Positions 22,337 to 33,491 are shown, counted from the stretch's first letter. The stretch is DNA of 64,000 nt from Varanus komodoensis (GCF_004798865.1 NW_025335505.1:23601924-23665923), one strand, 5' to 3'. The notes: generated by a model not told the origin, from the letters alone. Numbers and translations are program-made.

Positions 22337-22596
22337 TCCAACCGCCTGGAACTTCTCTCAGCCCCATGCCAGGGTTCTTCAGGTGGCCATGCCCACTTCC
22401 CCAGCCACCTGCACTTTTCCTCAGACACCAATCGCTTGGTGGTGCCAGGCTTTTCCTTTCCTAAACATTGGCAGGCCTCTCCTGAGGCTTTCTTACTGTC
22501 ACTAAGAGCTATAAGCTAAAATATGCTAGTGTTCTGCTACTTTGGCTCTGCATCCTTTGCCTTTGGCCTCCCCTATGTTGTTTTGACCCTTTGAGA

Positions 22597-22700
22597 CCCA
22601 GAAACATAGAAGCACAGTGATTCAGAAGGGGCCTCCTGGGCCATTTAGTCTGACCACCCCCCCAGCTCCAGCCAGCTCCACTTATGACATGCCGACCATG
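22597..22700 (-). mobile_element. CR1 LINE 3' end, minus strand, degraded
   Basis: On the plus strand the element appears reversed: AACATAGAAGCACAGTGATT is a worn form of the ATCATAGAATCATAG tail, followed by GGGGCCTCCTGGGCCATTTA, the reverse of the CR1 segment just upstream of the tail. The part beyond 22700 cannot be assigned with confidence. The opposite-facing CR1 at 21978-22336 lies about 260 bases away. Confidence 0.65.
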
Positions 22701-22813
22701 TGTATGTCCAGACTATCCTTAAACACCTGAATATGACCTATTGTCTTAAGCTTAAACACCTTGAATACAAGCTATTGTCTATTTCTGCTCAGCAGTTAGC
22801 CTTATTTTAAAAA

Positions 22814-22883
22814 AATGCAATCCACCTTCCATTCCATTCCTCCAAAAAAATGAAATCCACCTTCCATTCCATCCCTCCAAGAA
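22814..22883 (+). repeat. 35-bp tandem duplication
   Basis: Two units at 22814-22848 and 22849-22883, each starting AATG and containing AATCCACCTTCCATTCCAT, with three mismatches in all. Confidence 0.92.
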
Positions 22884-24051
22884 ACCAGGCAAGAATAAGT
22901 AAACAAAAAAAAATTACCTTTTGGTTCTAAAGGTAGATCCTCCAGTGTGCATGAAAACTTCCAGTGCAAAAACTTTCCCAGGCCTTATGCGTATGATGGG
23001 AATGGTGCACAGTTCTTCTGTGATGTGTATAAAGATATCTGTGCCACAAACAAATCTCCATGGCCATGCTGAATTAATCCCCTGCACACTCAAAAGCCGA
23101 AATATATTCTGCAAATTTTTATTTGGTGAATTCACTGTGCTTTATGCAACTCCACCTCAACCCAAGAGATTTTCTTAACAGTCATGGTTCCGTTATAGAA
23201 ATTGTCACTTTTATCTTCCTGTGTAACTCCTCTGCTTGCCTAAATATTAGTTTTCTCCCACAGCTTCCATCCACCCATTTCTTTACCATATATGGAAAAA
23301 CATAATCCTGAGCCACACAGAGCTTGATGAACTGGATAGGTAGATAGTCCTCTTGCAGTGAAGAATGATGCTGGGGTTTATCTTCAGTCCCTCTCTCTAC
23401 TACCTGTTCACTATGCCTTTTTCATCCACAATTAGGGGCTACTTTCTTTCCACAAAGAACCAGAGGTCCTCAACTCCAATTTCTGAGCTGAAGATGTACA
23501 GCTGCATCTTCATCTAGCTTGTACCAAAGGGGAATGTGGTTTTCTGTACTTCATTACCTAGACACCTGTTAAAGCCAAGCTCATTTCATATTAAATGATG
23601 GTATCAATGTATGAAACAATTCATCCTCTCCACCCTGAGATGTGCACACATTTACACACACCCAGCCAGCCAGCCAGCCAGCCACTGTTCATAATAGGCA
23701 GGCTTTCAGCCTTTGAATTCCTTTCAGAATCTGCCAGTGCTGATGAACAAAGCCCTTTCCCCTTTCTTTATAAAATTGAGGGTCAAGGAGGTGGGTCATA
23801 GTTCAGAATGCCTCGCTGCCCCAGACAGAGGGAGGTAAAGTCTCATCTGGTGCAGAAAGCATGCAGATAACAGATTTGCAAACTGTTGCTTGGTGCAGAG
23901 AACATAAAACTCCATAATCATCCAATGTCCCAAGCTCAGCACTGCACTCAGCACAGTAGTGATGAGATAATCATTTCTGACCTGTTGACATGTACCTATT
24001 CTTTAAAACATCTGATAGAAGCTTACATGGCTGCAGAAATGACCTTTAAGA
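22884..24051. other. No gene seen
   Basis: Unique sequence apart from the (CCAG)n tract. Confidence 0.55.
23662..23684. repeat. (CCAG)n microsatellite
   Basis: Five to six CCAG units. Confidence 0.95.
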
Positions 24052-24122
24052 ACTGTTTACTCAGATGTAAGTCCTACTGCGTTTGATGGAGCTTGCTCCC
24101 AGATTAGCATGCATCAGACTGA
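24052..24122. repeat. P2 palindromic repeat
   Basis: CTGTTTACTCAGATGTAAGT, CCTACTGCGTTTGATGGAGC and TTGCTCCCAGATTAGCATGC are a worn P2 copy about 95 bases left of the BovB tail. Confidence 0.55.
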
Positions 24123-24225
24123 AGCTCTAATTTCAGTTCAGCTCATTTTCCCATTGCTAATTTGTGCATGTCTTCCATCTATTCCTTCCTCCTCCACCTG
24201 CAATTACATACTTGCAGTTGAAATG

Positions 24226-24268
24226 TTGTTGCTAGTTATGAAGTCGTGTCCAACCCTTCGCAACCAAA
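24226..24268 (-). mobile_element. Minimal BovB-type 3' tail with target-site duplication
   Basis: Read on the minus strand, the insert carries GGTTGCGAAGGGTTGGACAC and ACGACTTC followed by a CAACAA-type end, which is the BovB 3' terminus, also used by Sauria-type SINEs. It is flanked by the identical 10-mer AGTTGAAATG at 24216-24225 and 24269-24278, a target-site duplication. The insert is only about 43 bases, an extreme 5' truncation. The tail alone cannot separate a LINE from a SINE that borrowed it. Confidence 0.75.
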
Positions 24269-24524
24269 AGTTGAAATGATGACCATCTAAAATAATGCTA
24301 ACTGTGTATAAAGGCACCACTCTCCAGAAACACTTCCCAGTACAACTAGTTACTTCTGCAAAGGTGGGGAATGTCTAGAGGAGTGTTGTGAAGTGTCCGT
24401 GAATAGTTTCATCCATGAAAAAGGTGAATAAGCACACACAAGCACAGTTTGCCGTAAACATGAAATAGAAGTAAGGACCAGGAAGAAGGGCTTCTGAAGA
24501 CTTCTGTCCTGGAAGATGAACTAG

Positions 24525-24740
24525 CAGACGCCTTGTTTATTTTTCCAGGAAGCAATCCACTGTTTGAAGGGCTGCCGGAAAACGGTGCTCTAGTTGAAGG
24601 CTTCCTCTGTTTGGAGGAATGCCCTGTCCTGATAAAGAACCAAGAATAGTTGCCCACTGAGTCAGAACCTGGGCAGCAGAATGAGCAAGGCAAGCAGCTC
24701 ACCTGGTCACAGCTTTCCACATGACAGTAAACTGATCTGC
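24525..24740 (+). repeat. P4 unrecognised repeat family, copy B
   Basis: Contains CACTGTTTGAAGGGCTGCC and GTTGAAGGCTTCCTCTGTTT with GGAGGAATGCCC, then GGGCAGCAGAATGAGCAAGG, ending CTCACCTGGTCACAG and a TTTATTTAAATTA tail. It is the clearest reference copy of the family. Confidence 0.55.
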
Positions 24741-25656
24741 ATTTTTATTTAAATTAAAATAATTACTTTTTTCATTTACAACCATTTGAATTAGCTTATG
24801 CAAATGTTAGCCAGATCTGTGTGCTTTTTTTCCTTTTGTTTGGTGATCATGAGTGGCTACCCAAAATGACATGCAAGTTTCCTTAGGACAAAATCCAGAA
24901 GCAACATACTAAATAGCATTGGACCACAGAAACACATGTTGCTATCTGTACCACCTTCCCACATAGTTTTCTGTAGCAGATGACCTCACTCTAGACACAT
25001 CCTGAGGTCCTTTTAATTTACGGTTGTTTCAGATGTCAGCAAAAGCAAAATAAGGAGTTCATAACATTTCTTTGAGTGGTGACTCAGAAATTGCTGCAAA
25101 CTGGAAAAACCCATAATGGCCCAATATCCACCAGTAGAGAGGCAGACTATAGTTGATAGCTCATACAAACAATTGTCTGATAAGAAATGATTACATTGTA
25201 GATTATTTTTATGCTGTCTTTTATGCAAAGACTCTATCAATTAGAAGCACTCTGGAAAGGTTTGTTAGGTTAACTGGAGATAACTGGAACTTTTCAGAAA
25301 CACTTATTAAAGTATATTGTTTTGTATGTAAACTCAAAAAAGTGTGTGCATGTCCATGCATGTGTATGATCTGAATGTGATCTGTTGTTGTTATTCTGAA
25401 TTATATTTTGAAAAAATATCAATTAAATAATATTTTTAAAAAGCAATACTTCAGTAAATTCAGAAGATACAGCTCAAAAATCTCTGTAAGAATTATGGAG
25501 AAGTCAACATGCTTTTCATAAGATGAGCAAAATTCTACTACCATCTCTCTTCACTTTGAGCACTGCTTCTGGATTTCACCTAAAGTAAACTATAAAAAGA
25601 ATTTGGGGAGTCCTGCCCCTTCGTCAGTAGAAGATAGTCCATAGGTATATTTCAAG

Positions 25657-25689
25657 GAAAAGAAAGAAAGAAAGAAAGAAAAAGAAAGA
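25657..25689. repeat. (GAAA)n microsatellite
   Basis: About eight units with one interruption. Confidence 0.95.
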
Positions 25690-26816
25690 TTCTCTGTTTA
25701 GTGGGGAGGGGAGAAAGGAAAAGCACTGTAATTAAATAACACTTGATTTCAATATTACTACATCATAGCATGCCCTTACAAGCTCAATAAATTTTATCCA
25801 CCATAATTTGTAATATTTTATTTGAAATTTCTAAATATCTCACTAACTTTGAAAGAACATATACTAATATATGCAGCGTAGAGATGGATCTACTTGACAG
25901 AAGTTAGGTCTCTCTCTAAGAAATTCATTGCATCCACAGTTGATATTCAATTTAGTTCCCTCTCAGAAAAGACAACTCGATTTCTGAGCCAGATTCTGTG
26001 GCCTCATTGAATGCAAGATTGTAGAGTATTTTAGAGAAGTTTTCTTTTATTAGCTACCCTATAATCGTATTAAGTTAAGCTAAAATATAAAAAACAAATA
26101 AAAAGAGTTAATTCTTTTCCCCTGAGTCCAGCCAACAGTAATAGTAAAAATCTGTGAAATAGGATAAATACAATTCAATAATTATATTGATAAATAAAAT
26201 GAAAATTAACTAATTGTGCCTTTCACTCAGATGCTTGCCTCCGTTGTTGCTGGCTTTCTGCTTCAGTGCTTGTTAAACTTTTTCTGTCACACTTCAATAA
26301 ATTTAATTGTGCAGAATAAATGAGCTAATTTTTGAAGTCACAGGCTCTGTTTGCAAGATAAGGGTGGTGATTTATTGACCTCCTCAAGCTCTGTAAGAGT
26401 GTCACCCTCCTTTTCTACTGACAACTATATAAAGTCTTCTTCTCCCTCCTCTTCCTCTTCTTCTCCATCCCCCTGCTCCACAGTTTTGCACAAAAGTCAA
26501 AGCCCCTTTTCCCTTGTGGTGGTTGCGGCAAATAGTTGGTGGCATTTGTTGCCTTGAGGGAGGCTGTGACTCAGGAGATTGTAACTCAGGATTCCAAGCA
26601 ACCTATCATTGGACGTGATGCCTGATGGGTATTTGCAGGTTCCGATAACTGTGAGCTTCCTGCTGCTGCTATTTGCATTTTTTACACCTGGTGGAACTAA
26701 GTGAAAGGAGCATCAGCTCAAAGGAGTGGGCAAGGTCTCCAACCTAGACCGTAGCTATGACACATAATCAACAAAGTGAAGGGTCTGTCTTCAGAATAAA
26801 GAAGAGGAAAAAAGGA

Positions 26817-26840
26817 GCACACACACACAGACACACACAC
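26817..26840. repeat. (AC)n microsatellite
   Basis: Twelve dinucleotide units with one G in the middle. Confidence 0.9.
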
Positions 26841-27051
26841 ATTTAGAGAGAGAATGTATGCTCTTTGTTCGGTCTAATTCCCAGTCCAGTCATGAAGAGG
26901 TAAGATAATCGTTTATCATATCTACTGCAATGAAACTGGCTCATACTGTGGCAGTGGGACTCCTTGTCTCATTTCTGAAAAACGTTGATCAAGGGAAATA
27001 AGAGGATAGGACAGAAACAGCTTTCCTTGGGGGATCGTCGAATGATGAATT

Positions 27052-27175
27052 GCAATCCTATCCATGTTTATACATAAAAATCCTATAACTCCCAGCATTT
27101 CTCAGCCAGCAAAGATGGCTAGGAAATTCTGGGAGTTTCAGTGTAAATATGCATAGGATTGCACCCTAAGAAAAT
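27052..27175. repeat. Palindromic repeat: P2-type ends around a P1-type core
   Basis: The ends TTGCAATCCTATCCATGTTT and ATGCATAGGATTGCACCC are inverted. The core, CCTATAACTCCCAGCATTT and GGAAATTCTGGGAGTTTCAG, is inverted too. A similar join of GTGCAATCCTATA and CTCCCAGGAT occurs at 48592-48650, so this is probably a family of its own and not a chance insertion. Confidence 0.7.
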
Positions 27176-27639
27176 CAGATGCATAAAGAACATTCTCAAT
27201 GATTTGGGGCAGTATTGGTGCCATCACAGTGCTAAGGTAACTAACAGTAGCTCAATGCTATTATCGCCAACTAGGCAAAAAAAAGTGGGAATACCCCACT
27301 GAATTTTGGTAACAAACCAAGCCAACACAATTTAATAACAAAAGGCTGCTTTCTCCCTTGGCCTAGAAAGTGCTAGTGACCTTGTGCAAACATGAGTTTA
27401 CCTACAGCTCTGTCACTAGTGCTACAGCTGGGACAGCACTGGATATTGCCCCTGAATATGACTTTCATGTATGTGTACTATTTAATTTGTCACCACTAAA
27501 TGACCTGAGCCTACAGGCTTGGCCACTCTATAGTTTTCTCCAGGGATCCTTATCCTCTGATACAGTAAAAGCTACTCTTCAGTTGAATCATGATCCTCAG
27601 GTTGGAAGGCCTCATGCCACACTGATCATGTTGCAGGGA

Positions 27640-28060
27640 TGCTGAAATTCACAGAAGGGTTGGCATTGCTGGCACCTGCCAGGGTCTGTTCCCAGCATGG
27701 CTGCCACGGACTGTATGGATTCAGTGCCTTCAGAAGACCTGGAAATTGTCTCTGAATCCAACCAGGAGGGGGCTAGGGAAGATGCTCCCAAGAATTCAGG
27801 GGTGTAGGAGCAGGAGATGGAAAGAGTAGAGACCAGCCAGCTGGTATCTAATCTATTCCTGGGCAAACAGGGAGCTCCCTCTGAAACTGTGGGAAAGCAG
27901 GGTCTCAATGAAGAAGAGGAGGTGGGGATCGGAGAACAAAGAGTTGATGGTCAGTGGGACCACCCAGTAGAAAGAACCATCTTGTGGGCTTGTCATGGTA
28001 GCTCATTCGGCTTGAGCAGGGAATCCATAAAAGCTTAATATTAGCTTTCATGCGACTCTA
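27640..28060 (+). other. Second acidic-translation stretch, likely retroelement-derived fossil
   Basis: The plus strand translation is acidic (LNEEEEVGIGEQRVDGQWD and similar) and ends near an ATAAAAGC motif at about 28027. It resembles the 1460-1990 stretch in style, though not in any run I can align by eye. Broken; family not recognised. Confidence 0.3.
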
Positions 28061-29540
28061 ATTTAGGAAACTGATCTTATATTCTGTGAAGTCTACTTGA
28101 TTTTTCTTTCTATTGAATGGGGGAAAAAATGTTCTGAGGCCTGAAGCAATGTACCTAGAAATTTGCATAATACAAGCTAATTGATTGAACTTCCAAGTTA
28201 CTGTCTTAACTACAGAGAGAGGTAGAGGAGACATCTAATACTTCCAGCCCCTAGCACCTTTCATTTAGAACGGTGCCCTCTCTGAGCGAGTGAGCAGTGA
28301 CAGGAACTAGGAGAAGTAGAAGCAGCATTTGTTCACCCCTCTGTATGAGCAGTGGTGCAGCCTCAAAGGGAGAGCGCCAGCGGACAGTAGTGAGGAGGAG
28401 TGGAACCCACGGAGAGCTACTTGCCCAGAACAGATGAAAATAGAGGGCAAGAGGACAATGATTTGCACACACATATTATGTGTAAATGGAAATTGAGAGG
28501 CAATTATCATAATCTAAAAAGAAATACACCACCTTTGTTCAGAAGTCTATAACCACATGACTTGCATGCTTCCTTGATTAGTCTGCTATTTAAGTACTGC
28601 CATGTTGATGGTCCACTTCAAGGCCCTGTACTCACCCTCTTGTGGTTCTCTATTTTTAAGCTGGATTTTACAAGCTAGCCCTTGAAACTTGGGATGGGCC
28701 TCAAGCAACCCTTCCTGTTGATGATTATTCTTTGCAAAAGAGGACACAAGGTCTGAAACCAGCAGTGATTCACTGATGTTGCTAAGAACTCAGTCATGGA
28801 CAAAACTCCTGTATACACAGTTCTCCTCAATGACATGTGTAGAAACCATGGTTACTGAAGGTATGAAAGAGCCAGGCTCTGGTTAAAGAAGGTTAATAGC
28901 GGTTTGGAGCACAAGGCCAAAACTTTTGTTGCATCATTCTTATGAGAAACACCTGTTTCAACCAGCTATTTACCTGACTATATTTTTGCATTCAGTGGTA
29001 GAACACGTAGGTGCCTGAGGATAGTTCCTAGATGGCAGCAATTTAGCCTCCTTTGTGTAAATGTCAGTACTGTACATTGATAACATCTAGCATGCTCTGC
29101 TCAAGGTGATTTAAACTGACTTTTACTTCTTCAAGGAAGGACAATTCATTCCCGGAGGGACTGCCAAGTGAGGCCATTGCTAATTTCATCTCTTTTACGT
29201 GAATACGATGGAGAGCTCATTAGGGCAACCAGAAGGCTGAGCTTGCAGAATGGATGATTAAAGCAGATAACCAAGATAAAAATTACAGAACTTTTGAAAT
29301 TAAATTATAAAGCAGCAGAACTATGGAGGAGGAACACTGTCACTCTCCTCAGAAGTCTTTGCCAGTGAAAAAGAATCTGGAATTATATTGCCCTATGCTA
29401 ACAGCAATACAATTGAGAATATTCAAAGAGACCAAATCTAATTTTGGGGGACAGCACAATATACAGTTAGAAACCTAGAACCCCTGACCTGACCTTACTT
29501 TAGCTTCACAAGCTGTTGTGAAAGCAAAAGTTGGACCAAC
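28061..29540. other. No gene seen
   Basis: Unique sequence without a supported feature. Confidence 0.55.
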
Positions 29541-29601
29541 AGCATAGAAAGCTGCATTATACTGACTCAGGCTATTGTTCCATTTAGCTGATGATTATTT
29601 G
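29541..29601 (-). mobile_element. tRNA-derived squamate SINE, 3' part
   Basis: On the minus strand AATAGCCTGAGTCAGTATAA and TGCAGCTTTCTATG is the 3' end of a common squamate SINE (family form GCCTGACTCAGTATAAGGCA). The rest of the same SINE continues at 29734 after an inserted palindromic element. Confidence 0.75.
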
Positions 29602-29733
29602 CACCAGCCTTCTGCAACCTGGTACCCTCAAAATATGTTGGACTATAACTCCTAGAATTCCTGATCATTGTCCATATTGACATAAGTTAAAGTCCATAAT
29701 TTCTGGAGGACATCAAGATGGGAAAGGCTAGTC
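29602..29733. repeat. Palindromic 'ACTACAACTCC' repeat inserted in a SINE
   Basis: Left arm CTTCTGCAACCTGGTACCCT and GGACTATAACTCCTAGAAT is mirrored by the right arm, which ends GATGGGAAAGGC. This is a near-complete copy of the palindromic family called P1 here. It splits a SINE whose two halves lie on each side. Confidence 0.75.
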
Positions 29734-29866
29734 TACCATGACTAACATTTGAGGTCCTTCTAGCTTTTCAGGAAGGAGTCTCAATTCCAAGCCTTAACTA
29801 TATTCAGTCGAGCACTTTCTGCATGCAAAGCAAGTGTCCTACCACTGAGCTGTATCTTGTTCCCAT
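29734..29866 (-). mobile_element. tRNA-derived squamate SINE, 5' head
   Basis: On the minus strand the head reads ACAGCTCAGTGGTAGGACAC then TTGCTTTGCATGCAGAAAG, a tRNA-type box A and the following segment of a common squamate SINE. Box B is worn. Together with 29541-29601 it forms one element once the inserted palindrome is set aside. Confidence 0.75.
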
Positions 29867-31884
29867 CCTGAAATTTAAACTTTCTAAGAATCAGCAGCAA
29901 ATTTCTTAACTTTGGGTAGGAATGGCGAAAACCAAACTACCAACAATGAGTGCTAAACAGCATGATGGACGCTGTAGGTTAAATAATTGGCATTGACTGT
30001 TGGCCTTGACTGAGGCCAGCAACTCTGTTATTTTACAGAGCTCTTCATTATAATGGCAGTCCTAACTGTTTATATTTCTTTTTATATAATGTCAGTGTAA
30101 AATGATACAATGGCGTTATGGTTGAGATTAAGCAAACTATCATAGGCTAGGCAATCAGGTTAAGGGATCTGTATAATAAGGAAAAGCAATCTTTGTAAGT
30201 TGATTTAAAAATAAAATGTCTACCATGGAAGTGGGGCTTGCCAGTTTATAAAATGGTTCTCACGGTGGGCATGACAAGTCACAAAACACATTTCCCAGAA
30301 GGCAGGCTGTTAGACTAAAAGAAAAGCCATTTGTCAAGAACTGAAATGCAAGGCAGAGATGGGGTCTGAGTTCTAAAATCTAAAATCATTGTTTTGAACC
30401 AAATCAAAGATGGTGCTGAAGAGTGGCCACTCACTTTGCAGCATGTCAACAAACCAGATTAAAAACATATCTTAACGTTTTATAAAATAAGAAATAATAT
30501 GCAAATCAAGAGGCACAGGCAACCTGGTGGGTTTCAAAAGGGTTCTGTGCTGAATGTGTGGATATTAGAACTGGATTGGATATTATTTGTTTGTAGACTT
30601 CCTTACCTATTGTGTTACTGGTTCTTTTGTGTTGGATGTTTTTTTTAGGGATTTAATAATACAGTTTCTATATCTGATATATTGTATATCACCCTAAAGA
30701 TGCTTGGGAGCCAGATTGACAAAGTAGAAACCTAATGAAATTAAGGAAGAACCAAGTACTTGTGTAAGTGGGAGAAGACCGCTGGTCATATTAATGGTTT
30801 GCCTTACTCTTGAGTTTGAAGAATACTTTACAAGCATACTTACATCATAAGCCTAAGCATATTTTGTGATAAGCAATCCTTGTTGAGTTAGACTTCATAA
30901 ACAGTGCCTTGTTCAAATTGGATTTAATGCTTGAACAAGATGGGTATCCAAATTCTCAAGGCCACAAGTTGGCCTGCTGGGACCTGTAGGTTTTTTTTCC
31001 TGATGGGCACTGGAGTGCACTTTAAATGTACTTCTATTAGAAATGAGCTTCACAGGTCAAGTACATTTCATGCCTTGCACGTGATACCTATTGAAGGATA
31101 TACCTGAGCAGAGGAACTCTGGCCCACCTTCCCATCCCATTATCACAGTGGCACAGAAAAGATTTCACTAACCTGTGAGGTTGCTGTATTATTTCAGGGA
31201 GAAGCTTGCTTGGAATATTTTCTGTGACATTAGCCAATGTGCAGATTTGTGTATTGTATTGTAATTACCTAAATAGGGATTTTGCATGCTATAGCCAGTG
31301 ACTCATGAACTGCGGGGTATCTGCAAAAACAGGCTGTCATTGGGATTAAGGGATGTAAAATGCCTAAAGGGGTTTTTTCCTCAGATAGCAGACCTGCTAT
31401 TGCATCCTTGTAGGCTTTGTCTAATAAATTGTATTAATGCTTTGCAGCAGCATCTTACAGCCGCGGTACCCAATTTCTGCTTTTGGAGGGAAATGCATTT
31501 ATATGTGAGAATATATATAGGTATGTGAGAACTGAGAAGAGATACAACAGAGACCCAAGCACTGAAAAATCAAGACCCTGTCTTTCAAAGGCTGGCAAAC
31601 CAGATGAACCGCTTTCATCTACACCCTCTACACAAACTCGTAGGCTCGCTACAGGTCTGCTGGGAGCAGTGGGAAAACAGGCTGGTCTCTATTAGGGACA
31701 ACAAAAACATTTTGTGCTATGCATGTGTGCATTTGTTATGCAGAAAGTACATTCAGTTCTCTAGCAGCAGGCAAAGATATACCTAGAGTTTAAGGTGATA
31801 AAGTGAGTTCCTTTGCAATGTATAGCACAAAAATCTTATGCACGCTTACTCAGACAGGAGTCCACTGTGTCACATGCACTTGTA
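29867..31884. other. No gene seen
   Basis: 30600-30720 may be a worn L2-type tail (TTGTATATCACCCTAAAGAT). Otherwise unique. Confidence 0.5.
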
Positions 31885-32008
31885 AAGCCTTCCCCAATCT
31901 GGAGCCTCCAAATCTGTTGGACTACAACTCCTATCAGTCTCTCAGTATTTCATGTCTGTTGGGATTAAAGGACATTGCAGTCCAGTGTGTCCAGGTTGGG
32001 GAAAGCCA
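31885..32008. repeat. P1 palindromic repeat, near-full
   Basis: Left arm AGCCTTCCCCAATCTGGAGC and GTTGGACTACAACTCCTATC; right arm GTCCAGGTTGGGGAAAGCC. The outer 15 or so bases are nearly exact inverted repeats, the clearest P1 copy in the window. Confidence 0.75.
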
Positions 32009-32249
32009 CTCCACTAAATGAAAACATTTATGCCAGGAGCAGTGAAATTTAGGCCAATTTATGTCAAATTCAATGGTGTTGTCAGGGGAATGTCAGTTAA
32101 GAACTATTGCAGAATTGATCCACAATTTATCTTAAAGTGACAATTGGCGTCTGAAGCAAATGAATTTTTGGAGAGTTTTCTTTCATACTGCCAAAGCCTG
32201 TCAAGAATTTAAAATAATTTATTTTTTTCCCATTGAAGATCCCGATCAA

Positions 32250-32375
32250 TATTTTATTACTACCACTTCTATTATTGTTACATTGCATTTATGTCCCACC
32301 TGTCTTCCTCTTGCAAGGAAGTCCAGGTGGCTCACAAGTATCTCCTTTTTATCTTCACAACTACAATTGGAATGG
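32250..32375 (-). mobile_element. L2/CORE-type tail, minus strand
   Basis: TATTATTGTTACATTGCATT, TATGTCCCACCTGTCTTCC, AGTCCAGGTGGCTCACAAGT and TATCTTCACAACTACAATTG is the reverse of the tail shared by squamate L2 LINEs and L2-tailed SINEs. No head or reverse-transcriptase part is seen. Confidence 0.65.
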
Positions 32376-32577
32376 GCATAAGTGCATAGCCACAGCTCTA
32401 CGTTCTTCTCCTCTCCCCTGGCATATCCCCTTGCCCCACTTTAAGGCTTTGAGCAAGGCAACTGGCACTGTTCTTTCCATGTCAGCTGAGAAGAGGCAGG
32501 GTAAGGCTCAGCCTTTGAGGCCCCAGGTCTGAGATCATAGGGCCAGGAGTAAGGAGACTATAGGATTGTGTCCTAAG

Positions 32578-32690
32578 TTGGATGTATTTCGGTCCTACTG
32601 AAATCAGTTAAAAACAATAGCCATCTAAAACCCCTTTGATTTCAATGGGAACTAGGGGAGGACTAAGATCCTCTGGATCCAGCCCAGTGA
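32578..32690. repeat. P3 palindromic repeat, degraded
   Basis: TTGGATGTATTTCGGTCCTA, CTGAAATCAGTT, TTGATTTCAATGGGAACTAG and CCTCTGGATCCAGCCC keep the ends and the ATTTCAATGGG centre. Confidence 0.5.
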
Positions 32691-33021
32691 TATTGGTGGG
32701 GCTTTCTTGGCAGCCTCTTCCTGGCCCTTGATGGTTGAGGACTATGCTATACTCCAGGTCCCACCAGGCAGAGGAGCAGTAGAAGAAAGGTCAGGTGGAT
32801 TCAAGCTAGCTGAATCTGCCAATTCATGGAAGTAGCCCTTCTGCTGGATTCAGACTTCCCTGGCCCTGTTTCACCAAATGCTTCTGTCAAGAGTATGCTG
32901 TTGCTACTACTTGGTCATTAGCAACCTGGAGCAGGGTTCTGTCCCTTTCACTTATTTTATCTTGCACTATGGTGGCATTGCACCAATAAATAAATAGCTG
33001 CTCTGCCTGACGATACTGCTA

Positions 33022-33117
33022 TGGAATTTCCTTCCTGTGGGGATTTGGCTTCCCCGTGTGCTACTGTCATTTAGGCACCAACTAAAGCCATTTTTATTTG
33101 TGCAAGCTTTTGGTTGG
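33022..33117 (+). mobile_element. L2-type LINE, ORF2 C-terminal fragment
   Basis: The plus strand is open for 32 codons and reads WNFLPVGIWLPRVLLSF then RHQLKPFLFVQAFG. This is the C-terminal signature of L2-clade ORF2 (a WN-LP box, a run of Leu/Ser, then R-LKTHLF-QAF). Upstream the sequence is too worn to assign. It is followed by L2-like 3' sequence with TTTTAAACTG before a Tc1-like segment takes over at 33169. Confidence 0.75.
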
Positions 33118-33168
33118 AGTCAAGTGCTCTAGCCGGTTTTCTTTGAGCACTGATGGTTTCATTTTAAA

Positions 33169-33372
33169 CTGCCTTGCAGAAGTATTTACCCTCTTTTGAT
33201 TTCTCCACAATTTGCTGTGTTACCACCTGGAACTAAAATGAATTTAATTGGCATTGTTCCCACTTGATGAACACAAGATACTCAACTGTGAAGATTCAAA
33301 ATATTTTTTATTGAGGCACAAAAATTAAGTAAATGAACTTGCTTGTAGAAATATTTATCCCCCTTTCTGTGC
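33169..33372. mobile_element. Tc1/mariner-like transposon terminal segment
   Basis: CTGCCTTGCAGAAGTATTTA is close to the outer end of the vertebrate Tc1-type elements that begin CAGTGCCTTGCAAAAGTATT. The next bases keep the family order: GTTACCACCTGGAACTAAAA, AAAATATTTTTTATTG, then TATTTATCCCCCTTTCTG near the inner boundary. Only one end is present, no transposase remains, and no matching opposite end is seen nearby. It lies between an L2 fragment and a 5S-like SINE. Confidence 0.7.
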
Positions 33373-33374
33373 CA

Positions 33375-33491
33375 AAGTGTCTGATCCTGCTTAATATAGA
33401 AAGTTAAGCAGAGTTAGGCTGGGCTGAAATCTGGATGGGTGATTTAAATGCTGTGAACCACCCAGAGAGCTTTGGCTTTGGGTGGTATAGA
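33375..33491 (+). mobile_element. 5S-rRNA-like SINE with L2-type tail
   Basis: GTCTGATCCTGC, GAAAGTTAAGCAGAGTTAGG and ATCTGGATGGG follow the order of the 5S rRNA internal promoter region (TCTGATCTCGGAAGCTAAGC through TTGGATGGGAGACC). The 3' part at about 33450-33490 reads TGTGAACCACCCAGAGAGCT and GGGTGGTATAG, the L2-type tail common in squamates. SINEs built from a 5S head and an L2 tail are known in amniotes. It is a degraded element, not a functional 5S gene. A (GGT)n tract follows. Confidence 0.65.

Larger units (their letters stand above)
24741..27051. other. No gene seen
   Basis: Strongly AT-rich between 25380 and 26330, with (GAAA)n, a TTC/TCC-rich tract at 26435-26470 and (AC)n. Confidence 0.55.

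Noticed and set aside
23662-23684. CRISPR-like or satellite array
   Set aside because: It is a plain (CCAG)n microsatellite; no repeat-spacer structure exists anywhere in the window.
29830-29866. tRNA gene
   Set aside because: Only a box A-like head survives; the rest is a SINE body.
33375-33445. 5S rRNA gene
   Set aside because: Only part of the 5S sequence is kept, with many changes and a LINE-type tail; it is a SINE.
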